NCBI RefSeq assembly: GCF_965219595.1
Contig: NZ_OZ244781.1
Span: forward strand, 2,976,001 to 3,040,000
DNA length: 64,000 bases
Source: Poriferisodalis sp022821985
Lineage (GTDB): Bacteria; Actinomycetota; Acidimicrobiia; Acidimicrobiales; Poriferisodalaceae
Direction of reading: 5' to 3'
The position numbers were made by a program, and so were the translations under genes. A model generated the notes under the pieces. The model ran no database searches and was not told the origin of the DNA. It saw nothing but the letters and a program-made list of their open reading frames with translations. Within the stretch, counting starts at the first letter, position 1, and every line of letters starts with the position of its first letter. This document shows, one piece after another, positions 16,722-24,952 of the stretch.

Positions 16722-19700
16722 TCAGCCGAGCTGCTGGATTCGCACCACGTAGTTGTCGCCGACTTCGGCCAACACTGCGATCCGGTATCCCCAGACGAAC
16801 AGCTCGTCGCCGACGCCCAGCAAGGGCAACCGATCGATCTGATGACGCCCGTCGTCGTCGCCGATCTTGATGGGACGGTCAAATCTGGCGCCGTCGACGG
16901 TGTAGGCGAGCACGCCTTCGTTGGCGATTCGCGCCCACCGGTCGCGGTTTGCGCCGCGGCGGACCTCTAGGGCGATCACCCGAGTAGGGCCGACCGGCAC
17001 GGCGACGAGGCGCACGTCATCCTCGTTCTGGCTCACCGGGCCGATGGAGTGCAGCGAGTCCTGCTCTTCGACGCACTCTGTCTGATCCGCGCCGAGCCAG
17101 CCCAGCTGGAAGCGACTCCACGCCAGCATCTCGTGGAAACGGATCCAGTCATCCACGAGGTAATGGTCGGAGGACAGCGCGGAGGTGCCGCTGAGGATCG
17201 GGTCGTGCTCGTCGAAGAAGTGGTACACGTCCAGGCCCATGATCCCGAAATCGAACGCGGCGAGCCGGTATCCGGACTTGCGGTCCGGTCGGGTCGGGGT
17301 CCCTGCCTGGCTGTACAGATCCGCGAGTCCGAACACGTGCAGGAGCTCATGCGCTGCGGCCCAGCCATTGGAGGTGATGGCCCGCCGCTGGGTCCGGCGC
17401 AAGACGTTCATGCGGAATGTCGGGATGCTCTCCCCGTCGACATCGATGATGCCGCCGGCTGTGGCTATAGAGAACTGATCGCTGGGGAACACCGTCATAA
17501 CGGCATCGATGTTTGAGAAGTCCAATTTGCCTGCGGCCAGGTCAGCCGACAACTGGCTCGCCTCGACGCCGAGATATGTGTGGTGAACATGAGCAGCGTG
17601 GTTCTGGGGTGCCCGTAGCCATTCGTGCAAGACCTCGAATCGCAGGTCCAGACGGCCGCCGCTGGCCTCTTCGAGATACTCCTCCATGTAGGGCAGGCTC
17701 TCTGCTACCTCGCTGTGGGTGGAATGCATCGCTACAGCATCGGGAAAATCCACGAACAGCACGGCAACCCGCACGGTTCCCACTGCGGAAGGCGACCATG
17801 CTGGCAGCGGGAACCCTGCGGTGACGCCATTGCGACCATGGGGCTTGCAGTCGTGGGTCGTAGCGATCGACGTGCCTGCCGACCCGACCACGAAGACCTC
17901 ATAGTGATGGGCGTCGCGCGTGTAGAAGGCGATGAGCTCGCCGTCCGGCGACCACGCGGGCGAATGCACGGTGCCGGGAATCTCGGCGACGGCCTGCTGG
18001 CCAGTTCCGTTGAGGCGAACTGTGCTGATGGTGCTGCTGTCGGCGTTGTGGGAAACGAAGACGAGGCGGTCTCCCCCAGGCGACCAGCTGATGCTGCTGT
18101 TGACCGTGCCGCCCAAGGTGCGCACATCGGATCCGTCGGCCGCCATGAGTGCAATCTCGCCTGAACGCACGAAGGCGATCGTGGTGCCGTCAGGCGACCA
18201 GGTCGGCGAGTAGTCCGACTGTGCGTAGTCGGTGAGCTCTCGGAGGTCGCCGCCGTCGGGGTCCATCGCCAGAATGGCCATGGAGTGCTCGCTGTCCTTG
18301 AAGCGCCGGAAGGCGATCGTGCGCCCGTCGGGCGACCATGCGGGGCTCCGATCGTGGTACGTGGCATCAGTGAGCTGCTTCTTACCGCTGCCGTCGACGT
18401 CGATCACCCAGATGCCTGCATCCCAAGCTGTGGTGGCGGAGGGCTCAAGCATGTAGGCGATCTTCGAGCCGTCGGCTGACCATGCTGGGTCATAGGCGCC
18501 GCCTGCGCTGTCGGTCACCAGTGCGCGAGGCTCGCTGCCGTCGACGCGAGCGATCCAGATGTGACCGCCACTGGAATAGGCGATGTGCTTACAGTCGGGC
18601 GACCATGCCGGATAGGAAGCGGGGTCAACGTTCAGAAGTCGCCGGGCGGGATCGTCGGCGTCGCCGCCGCAGGTACCGGGTGGCACTGCCGGCGCGCCGG
18701 TGCCGAAGACGGGTGCTCTTGGGTAGGAGATCTCGCTATCGGCCCTGGCGGCAGTGTCGACGGCGCGGCCGAGATAGGCCGACAGGGCTGCATCCGATAT
18801 GGCCGCTTGGCCGCCGAACATCTGCAGGTCGACCGAGCGGATTCGCGCCTCCAGCGCGCCTGCGCGGGCAACGTCGAGGTAGCCGGCAGTCTCCGCGGGG
18901 ATTCGGGCAGGTTCACCAAGCACCAGCGGCGCGCACAGCCGTGCCAGCAGGGGTCCGGCGCTGAAGGCATCGAACGGGACACGGGCACGAGCAATGCCGA
19001 TGCTGCGGTAGCCGAAGCACTCGTTCGTTCCACTTGAGTACCGGCCGTGAGCCAATTCGGCCGCCTCGACGGCCGTGTCGAAGCCAGTCGCGCCGGCCAA
19101 GCGGGTCACATCGACGCCCAGATCGCGGATTGATGCTTCGACGGACTCGCTGAGGGCCGCCGTGCCGCCCATCAGCACAACGTGCTCCACCGGTGCCTGT
19201 CGCAGATACGACGCGACGCCGGGGTGCAGTTCGCCGGGCGTAGTGAGCAGCACCGGATGGTGTCCCCGTGCAGCTATAGGGCCGGCCACTAGGGCATCTG
19301 CGAACACCTCCCCGCTGGCCACAAACGCGGTCCGACCCTTGCCGGGCATCACACCGGCCCATCTGGAATCACCGTGGCGGCGTTGAAGGATGCCGCGGAG
19401 CTCGGTGGCCGTCGCGGTGGCCGCACCGTAGCGGTCGTCGCCGCTGATTCGTTTGACACTGATGCCGATGGCGCGGAGTCCATCAACGACCGCATCCCCT
19501 ACACGCGCATCGGGACCGGCCGTGGGATCCCGTGAATCGATGACCAGGACATCGGACACGCCGTTTCGGGCGAGGAATTCCGCAGTGTCGGGCCGAAGCC
19601 GATCCGGTGGCGTCATGATGACCGGTGCATCGAGGGAGCCAGCCACTGACGCTGCGACGACGGCTTCGGGCCAACTGCGGCCAGATACCACGACGGCCCA

Positions 19701-19901
19701 CTCCAAGGAGCCCCCTGCGTCGGCAGAGACCGCCTCAGCGACCTGCGACGACGTTGAATAACGATCGGCACCGCCGTGGCGGTCGATTGCCACAGTCGCC
19801 AACTCGGCATCGGCAGCCTGGGATGCTGCGACGGTGGGAAATCCGGCAATAGCGACCACGCAGGCCGCCACCGAAGCCAAGATCGACTGCGCTGCCCTCA
19901 C
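16722..19901 (-). CDS. Secreted CWB2/beta-propeller/M6-like metalloprotease
   Basis: A secreted protein of about 1059 residues. The GTG start gives a signal peptide, VRAAQSILASVAACVVAIAG, ending near an ASQA site. Residues 40-390 carry three cell-wall-binding repeats (CWB2; e.g. RHGGADRYSTS, ISGDDRYGAA, LAGATGFDTA). Residues 420-685 form a TolB/PD40-type propeller with repeated AWSPDG motifs. Residues 695-1059 resemble an M6-like peptidase, with the zinc site HELLHVFGLADLY at about residue 850. The open frame continues upstream over the EamA gene, but that part is out-of-frame shadow. Likely a wall-anchored extracellular protease. Convergent with the mttB gene. Confidence 0.85.
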   Translation of the reverse strand: MRAAQSILASVAACVVAIAGFPTVAASQAADAELATVAIDRHGGADRYSTSSQVAEAVSADAGGSLEWAVVVSGRSWPEAVVAASVAGSLDAPVIMTPPDRLRPDTAEFLARNGVSDVLVIDSRDPTAGPDARVGDAVVDGLRAIGISVKRISGDDRYGAATATATELRGILQRRHGDSRWAGVMPGKGRTAFVASGEVFADALVAGPIAARGHHPVLLTTPGELHPGVASYLRQAPVEHVVLMGGTAALSESVEASIRDLGVDVTRLAGATGFDTAVEAAELAHGRYSSGTNECFGYRSIGIARARVPFDAFSAGPLLARLCAPLVLGEPARIPAETAGYLDVARAGALEARIRSVDLQMFGGQAAISDAALSAYLGRAVDTAARADSEISYPRAPVFGTGAPAVPPGTCGGDADDPARRLLNVDPASYPAWSPDCKHIAYSSGGHIWIARVDGSEPRALVTDSAGGAYDPAWSADGSKIAYMLEPSATTAWDAGIWVIDVDGSGKKQLTDATYHDRSPAWSPDGRTIAFRRFKDSEHSMAILAMDPDGGDLRELTDYAQSDYSPTWSPDGTTIAFVRSGEIALMAADGSDVRTLGGTVNSSISWSPGGDRLVFVSHNADSSTISTVRLNGTGQQAVAEIPGTVHSPAWSPDGELIAFYTRDAHHYEVFVVGSAGTSIATTHDCKPHGRNGVTAGFPLPAWSPSAVGTVRVAVLFVDFPDAVAMHSTHSEVAESLPYMEEYLEEASGGRLDLRFEVLHEWLRAPQNHAAHVHHTYLGVEASQLSADLAAGKLDFSNIDAVMTVFPSDQFSIATAGGIIDVDGESIPTFRMNVLRRTQRRAITSNGWAAAHELLHVFGLADLYSQAGTPTRPDRKSGYRLAAFDFGIMGLDVYHFFDEHDPILSGTSALSSDHYLVDDWIRFHEMLAWSRFQLGWLGADQTECVEEQDSLHSIGPVSQNEDDVRLVAVPVGPTRVIALEVRRGANRDRWARIANEGVLAYTVDGARFDRPIKIGDDDGRHQIDRLPLLGVGDELFVWGYRIAVLAEVGDNYVVRIQQLG

Positions 19902-19966
19902 GGCGCGACCGTAGCGTTGATTCTCGGTGCCGCCGATTGGCAGCGGTAACGGGCGACAACCTGCGC

Positions 19967-20791
19967 TTAGGTGGCGACGACGGCGGTGACACCCGCGACC
20001 GCGGCGACGATGCCGATGGACTGTCGCGCGTTGAGGGAATCCTGATAGGCGATCCGGCCGACGATGACGCTCATCACCGGGAACATCGATGCCCCAACCA
20101 CGGTCGTAGGCGGGTCGAACCAGATGCCGACGATGTAGAAAATCGTCGCCGCGGCACTGGCCACACCCGTCAGCAACGCGAAGCCCATCACGTCGGGCGG
20201 GGGCAGTGCCGGGAGACCCCGCAGCGCGACCACAGCGGCCATGAGCCCCACTGAGGTCAGCCGCTGACCGAACCCAGGCCAAGCCCCCGAGCTTTCGGAC
20301 AGGTCGACCAGCACGCTGAGCCCCACGCCGTACCCGAGGCCGGACAACGTTGCCCAGACCGTTCCGGCCCCGACGTGTTTGCCCCGAGTGCCTCCTGCTG
20401 TCACCAGGCCGAGCCCTCCGAAGGCAACGGCGGCGCCGATGATGCCGATGAGCGGCGGATCGTGGCCTCGCACCGCCGTGTAGGCGAACGGGATGACGGC
20501 TGACAGCGTTGCCACAATCGGTGCAGCGATCGCAGAGCCAGCCCGGTCGAGTGATGTGTAGTACAGCGCCAGGCCAGCGCCGAGCCCGAGGCCCGACACC
20601 AAGCCCCGCGTGAAGTCGTCTCCGGCGAACGCACTCGGAATGAACGGCAGGATCCCGAGCGATACGAGCGCTGCGGCGCCCTGGAACACGATCATCGCTG
20701 ACAACACGTGACAACGGGTCACCACCCGGCGCCCGAACAGGTCGCTCGTGCCGATGCTCAACGACGTGAGCAGGCCGAACAGCGCTCCCAT
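19967..20791 (-). CDS. EamA/DMT-family transporter
   Basis: A 274-residue integral membrane protein with about ten hydrophobic segments arranged as two EamA repeats of five. The first begins MGALFGLLTSLSIGTSDLFG, and the second starts near residue 140 after GTRGKHVGAGTV. This family exports or imports small metabolites (amino acids, nucleosides, sugars) across the inner membrane. It begins 28 bases after the MFS gene on the same strand, so it may be the tail of the formate dehydrogenase transcript. The substrate is not predictable. Confidence 0.82.
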   Translation of the reverse strand: MGALFGLLTSLSIGTSDLFGRRVVTRCHVLSAMIVFQGAAALVSLGILPFIPSAFAGDDFTRGLVSGLGLGAGLALYYTSLDRAGSAIAAPIVATLSAVIPFAYTAVRGHDPPLIGIIGAAVAFGGLGLVTAGGTRGKHVGAGTVWATLSGLGYGVGLSVLVDLSESSGAWPGFGQRLTSVGLMAAVVALRGLPALPPPDVMGFALLTGVASAAATIFYIVGIWFDPPTTVVGASMFPVMSVIVGRIAYQDSLNARQSIGIVAAVAGVTAVVAT

Positions 20792-20819
20792 CAGCAGGCC
20801 CTTGCGCGCAAACGAGGTT

Positions 20820-22223
20820 TCACCGGCGGAGTCTCAGCAGGGCCGCCACGGCCGCTGAGGCTCGAGCAGGAATGGGCAGGAAGTTGCCTTGAGCATCGAC
20901 GCTCGGTCCAGCCACCAGGACGATGCGTGCGGTCACGAGCAGCGCGATCAGCACATGCGCCGCAGCCATCACGAGGTAGAACGCATTCAGCGTCACCGAC
21001 ATCGCGAGCGCGGCCACCGTCGGTCCGATCAGGGCACCGACGCCGTTCATGCGCACGAGCACGGCGCTGGCGCTGGCGCGCTGCTCATCTCGCAGCCAGT
21101 CGTTGGTCTGCGCCACGGCCATGGAGTAGATGGGGTAGGCGAATGCTCCCATCAGAGCCATCACGGCGAGGCCTGCAACTGTGCGCTCGTCGAGTGCGAG
21201 CATCGCCAGACAGCCCGATGCCGCTGCAAGCGCAGCCAGCAGGATCACCAAGCGCCGAGGCACGCTGTCGGACAGGCGGCCAAGCGGGATCTGCCCGAAC
21301 AGGCTGCCGATCATCGGCGCACCCACGAACAGCGCGACTTCGAAGGGCGTGAGCCCCCGGTTGGCGGCGTACACCGCTCCGAGACCCGAGATGGAGCCCA
21401 GCGCTCCGCCGACCAGGAATGCCACGATCACCCCGGTCGGCGCTGTTTGCAGCATCGCCCTCAGGCTGAGCGGCTCGGGCACGACCACTGGCGGGTTGGC
21501 CGAAGCCGACAGCGACATCGGAACCAGTGCCAGCGATACCAGCACCGAGGAGACGGCGAACAGGGTGAAACCGTTTACGTCGGCAGCCGTGACCAGGAAC
21601 TGGCCGGTCGCGATCGAGCCCATGGTGACGACCATGTAGGTAGCGATCATCTGGCCGCGGTTGCGATTGGTGGCCAGCTCGTTCAGCCATGTCTCGGCTA
21701 CCACCACCAGCGCTGCGAGGCACATGCCCCACACCAGCCGGCATGCGCCCCAGACCAACGGGGTCACGAAGACGGCCTGCACCAGCGTGACGCTGCTGCC
21801 CAGCGAGGCGAGTGCGGCGAAGACGCGCACATGACCCACTTGACGCAGCAGCCGCGGCGCCAGCGCTGCGCCCACCAGGAAGCCGGCAAAGTTCATGGCC
21901 ATGACCAGCCCAGCCACTGTCGAGCTGAAGCCTTCGCTTTCGGCCCGTACGCCCAGCAGTGTGTTCTGGAGCCCATGGCCGGCCATGAGCAGCGTGATGC
22001 CGCCGAACAGCGCTGCGCTCCGGCTGAACCGGCCGGCGAGCGCCGGACCGCCGACGACCGGTGCGGCCTGATCGAGGTCGCTCGACTGCTGCTGTTGCTG
22101 CTGCTCGACGGCCAGTGTGCGTGCACGCCGCCGCACCCGTGCTCGCCGTGTCTGGCGTGCAGTGCTCGTTGCTCCGTCCTCGGAGGTCGGGGTCGGTTCA
22201 GGTGCTGGTGTCTGCGCCGACAC
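20820..22223 (-). CDS. MFS transporter
   Basis: A 467-residue major facilitator superfamily permease. The cytoplasmic N-terminus (about 1-65) is unusually long, Pro/Thr-rich then basic, with a run of six Gln (VEQQQQQQSS). Twelve hydrophobic segments follow, starting at FSRSAALFGGITLLMAGHG. The loop between helices 8 and 9 has GQIPLGRLSDSVPRR, the usual MFS cytoplasmic motif. It starts six bases after the stop of the formate dehydrogenase Fe-S subunit gene, so co-transcription is very likely. A role in formate, methylated amine or product transport is only suggested by context. Confidence 0.85.
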   Translation of the reverse strand: MSAQTPAPEPTPTSEDGATSTARQTRRARVRRRARTLAVEQQQQQQSSDLDQAAPVVGGPALAGRFSRSAALFGGITLLMAGHGLQNTLLGVRAESEGFSSTVAGLVMAMNFAGFLVGAALAPRLLRQVGHVRVFAALASLGSSVTLVQAVFVTPLVWGACRLVWGMCLAALVVVAETWLNELATNRNRGQMIATYMVVTMGSIATGQFLVTAADVNGFTLFAVSSVLVSLALVPMSLSASANPPVVVPEPLSLRAMLQTAPTGVIVAFLVGGALGSISGLGAVYAANRGLTPFEVALFVGAPMIGSLFGQIPLGRLSDSVPRRLVILLAALAAASGCLAMLALDERTVAGLAVMALMGAFAYPIYSMAVAQTNDWLRDEQRASASAVLVRMNGVGALIGPTVAALAMSVTLNAFYLVMAAAHVLIALLVTARIVLVAGPSVDAQGNFLPIPARASAAVAALLRLRR

Positions 22224-22229
22224 CTGCGG

Positions 22230-23171
22230 CTAGTGCTCCGCTGCCGATGTTGTGGGGGGCTCGAACGCCGGCGCGTGCACGTACTGCCAGCCGAACCGGC
22301 CCTTGATGCACAGATGGCCGCTGGTCACCGAATGATCGGCAGGCGACGTGACCTTCACGATGCGCTCGTCCTGGACATGCAGTTCGAGATTGCACCCCAC
22401 ACCGCAGTAGGAGCACACCGTGCGGGTGACGGCTTGATCGTCGGGGCGCCACTCCCCCACGGCGCGCAAGTCGAACTCGGTGCGGAACTGCAAGGCGCCG
22501 GTGGGGCACACCGCCACGCAGTTGCCGCAGTACACGCACGCACTGTCGGGGAGCTCGGCGTCGTATTCGGTGCGGATGCGGGCATCGAAACCGCGTCCTG
22601 CCACTGCGATGGCGAAGGTGTGCTGGGCATCGTCGCCGCAGGCCTCGACGCACTTGTAGCAGAGCACGCAGCGGTCGTACGCACGGATGTACAGATCGTC
22701 CTGGATGCGCACAGGTTCGTCGACGCGCTCGGGCTCGGGGCGCAAGGGCAGATCACCGCCGCCGTCCGCCGAGCCCTCGTAGCGGGCAGGGTCGGCGCCG
22801 TAGGTTCGTGACCAGTCGGCAATCTCCGACGCCTGCGAGAGGTCATTTGCCGAACCGAGGAATTCCAGCACCATGCGCCGGCTGTGGCGCACTCGCTCGG
22901 AATCGGTGCTGATCTGCATCCCCGCCTCAGCCGGTCGTGAGCACGCCGGCACCAGCGTGCGAGACCCTTCGAGCTCCACGACACAGACACGGCAGACGTT
23001 CACCGGTGTGAGGTTGGGCGCCCAGCAGATGGTGGGCGTCTCGACGTCGGCTGCCGTGCAGGCCGCCAGGATCGTCTCCCCCTCGGGCACCGTCACCTCG
23101 CGCCCGTCGATGCTCAGCGTCACCAGTGCTGTCTCGGCTTCGGGACGGGGGTTCTCACCGGAACGAGTCAT
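22230..23171 (-). CDS. Formate dehydrogenase Fe-S subunit (split alpha N-terminus)
   Basis: A 313-residue iron-sulfur protein equivalent to the N-terminal third of an NAD-dependent formate dehydrogenase alpha subunit. Residues 15-95 form a [2Fe-2S] domain (CWAPNLTPVNVCRVCVVE). About 165-225 carry two 4Fe-4S motifs (CVLCYKCVEACG and CVYCGNCVAVCPTGAL). About 240-300 are the molybdopterin Fe4S4 domain (CSYCGVGCNLEL ... GHLCIKGRFGWQ). It stops where the catalytic domain would normally continue; that part is the separate fdhA gene, placed two genes upstream. Its start overlaps the fdhB stop by four bases. It would carry electrons from the pterin site to the NuoEF-like subunit. Confidence 0.9.
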   Translation of the reverse strand: MTRSGENPRPEAETALVTLSIDGREVTVPEGETILAACTAADVETPTICWAPNLTPVNVCRVCVVELEGSRTLVPACSRPAEAGMQISTDSERVRHSRRMVLEFLGSANDLSQASEIADWSRTYGADPARYEGSADGGGDLPLRPEPERVDEPVRIQDDLYIRAYDRCVLCYKCVEACGDDAQHTFAIAVAGRGFDARIRTEYDAELPDSACVYCGNCVAVCPTGALQFRTEFDLRAVGEWRPDDQAVTRTVCSYCGVGCNLELHVQDERIVKVTSPADHSVTSGHLCIKGRFGWQYVHAPAFEPPTTSAAEH

Positions 23172-24952
23172 GACGCAGTGTCTCCTAGCAGACCCAACTG
23201 CATGGCGGAGAGCACTGCTGAGGCCGCTGTATGGCCGAGCCCGCAGATGGAAGCGTCGCCCATGGCGTCCGCGATGTCTCCGAGCAGCTCACGCTGAGGT
23301 TCCGTCGACCGTCCTGTGCGACGGATCTGCGTCACCAGCTCGTGCTGGCGGACCGTGCCCACGCGGCAGGGAACGCACTGGCCGCACGACTCGTCGCGGA
23401 AGAACTTGGCCAGTCGCTCGACTACGGCGCTCATGTCGGCAGTGTCGTTGAAGACCATCACCGGGCCTGAGCCGAGTGTCGTGCCCGCAGCCCGTGTGTC
23501 CTCCAGCGAGAGCTGCAGCTCCCCGGCGTCGGGCCCGACAAAGCTGCCCGCAGCACCGCCCAGCAGCACTGCGGCCAGCGTGCCCTGCGCACCCCCGGCC
23601 AGGCCCAGCAGCTCGCCCAGCGTCATCCCGAAGGGAGCTTCGTACAGCCCTGGCCGGCCGACGTGACCGGAGAGGCAGAACAGCTTTGTGCCCGGCGAGC
23701 CCTCGGTTCCCACGCTGCGGTACGCCTCAGGACCGATGCGCAGGATTTCGTTCACGTTGAGCAGCGTCTCAGGGTTGTTCACCACCGTGGGGCGGCCGAA
23801 CAGCCCATGGGTAGTGGGGAATGGCGGCTTGTTGCGCGGCTCTCCCCGGAATCCTTCGAGCGAGTTGAACAGGGCCGTCTCCTCGCCGCAGATATAGGCG
23901 CCCGCACCCCTGCGTAGCTCGATGTCGAACGGTTGCCCGGATCCGGCCGCGTCATCGCCGAGCCAGCCGGCGCTGTGGGCCTGCGCGATGGCATACCGGA
24001 GGCGTTGGGTGGCCAGCGGGTACTCACCGCGTATGTAGATCCAGCCGTGCTCGGCGCCCACGGTCAGGCCGGCCACAGCGATGGACTCGATGATGGCCAA
24101 GGGCTCCAGCTCGCAGAGCAGCCGGTCTTTGAACGTTCCGGGCTCGGATTCGTCGATGTTGGCGACGACGTGCTTGGGACCTTCGCCGTCGGCCACCGCT
24201 CGCCACTTGATGCCTGTGGGAAAGGCGGCCCCGCCGCGCCCCGACAGCCCGGCTGCGGTCACCTGGGAGATGACTTCGTCGGTTCCGAGGCTCAGTGCTG
24301 CGTCGAGGGCTGCTCCCCCACCTCGCTCCCGGTACGCCTCCATCGACATGCTCTCGCTGTGGCCGGGGTCCCGTCCGATCATGTGCCGCAGCAGGCTGGG
24401 TGCTTCGGGCGCCGACGCCGTGACGCTCACGAGCAGCGAATCAGGACCGCTGCCGTCTGCGGGGACGCGATCAGGCTCGCGGCGGCCCTGGATGAACACC
24501 GCCGGCGCCCGTTCGCACTGCCCGAGGCAGGGACCTTCGTGCACGGCATGACCCTGTGAGCGCAAGTGTTCCGCCAGGGGTGCGGCACCTGCCAGCGCGC
24601 AGATGGGATCGACGCAGACATGGCGGACGCTGAGCTCGTGAGCGGGGGCTTCGGTGCGGAACATCTCGTAGAACGTGGCCACGCCGTAGGCCTCCGCCGG
24701 TGGCACGCCCAGCGTCCGGCCGACGAAGTTGAGGCCGCCCGGCGAGATCCACCCGGCCTCGCGCTGGAGAGCATGCAGCGCAGGCAGCAACTGGTGCCGC
24801 ATCTGCTTTCGCCGTTGCATCCCTGCGCGCACGACACGCGGATGGGAGACGACAACGGCGCCGTCGCTCGCCTCGTCGACGCTGAGTGCAGCCAGCACCG
24901 CTCGTCGCTCCGATGCGGTGGGCTCCGCATCGGAGAAGTGCAGGTCAGCCAC
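23168..24952 (-). CDS. fdhB: NAD-dependent formate dehydrogenase beta subunit (NuoE-NuoF)
   Basis: A protein of about 594 residues fusing NuoE- and NuoF-like domains, the diaphorase that passes electrons from formate to NAD+. The NuoE part (about 40-170) has the [2Fe-2S] cysteines in VDPICAL and GPCLGQCERAP. The NuoF part has LSGRGGAAFPTGIKWRAV (FMN/NADH) near residue 240, a GAGAYICGEETALFNSLEG site, and ESCGQCVPCRVGT for the 4Fe-4S cluster near 520. I chose GTG 24952: AGGTGG lies five bases before it and it overlaps the fdhA stop by eight bases. A longer open frame to 25186 reads through fdhA in another frame and looks non-coding. Confidence 0.88.
   Translation of the reverse strand: MADLHFSDAEPTASERRAVLAALSVDEASDGAVVVSHPRVVRAGMQRRKQMRHQLLPALHALQREAGWISPGGLNFVGRTLGVPPAEAYGVATFYEMFRTEAPAHELSVRHVCVDPICALAGAAPLAEHLRSQGHAVHEGPCLGQCERAPAVFIQGRREPDRVPADGSGPDSLLVSVTASAPEAPSLLRHMIGRDPGHSESMSMEAYRERGGGAALDAALSLGTDEVISQVTAAGLSGRGGAAFPTGIKWRAVADGEGPKHVVANIDESEPGTFKDRLLCELEPLAIIESIAVAGLTVGAEHGWIYIRGEYPLATQRLRYAIAQAHSAGWLGDDAAGSGQPFDIELRRGAGAYICGEETALFNSLEGFRGEPRNKPPFPTTHGLFGRPTVVNNPETLLNVNEILRIGPEAYRSVGTEGSPGTKLFCLSGHVGRPGLYEAPFGMTLGELLGLAGGAQGTLAAVLLGGAAGSFVGPDAGELQLSLEDTRAAGTTLGSGPVMVFNDTADMSAVVERLAKFFRDESCGQCVPCRVGTVRQHELVTQIRRTGRSTEPQRELLGDIADAMGDASICGLGHTAASAVLSAMQLGLLGDTAS

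Noticed and set aside
19902..20714. N-terminal extension of the CWB2 protease gene
   Set aside because: This open stretch is antiparallel-frame shadow of the EamA transporter gene and is Arg-rich with no domain; a signal peptide starts at 19901.
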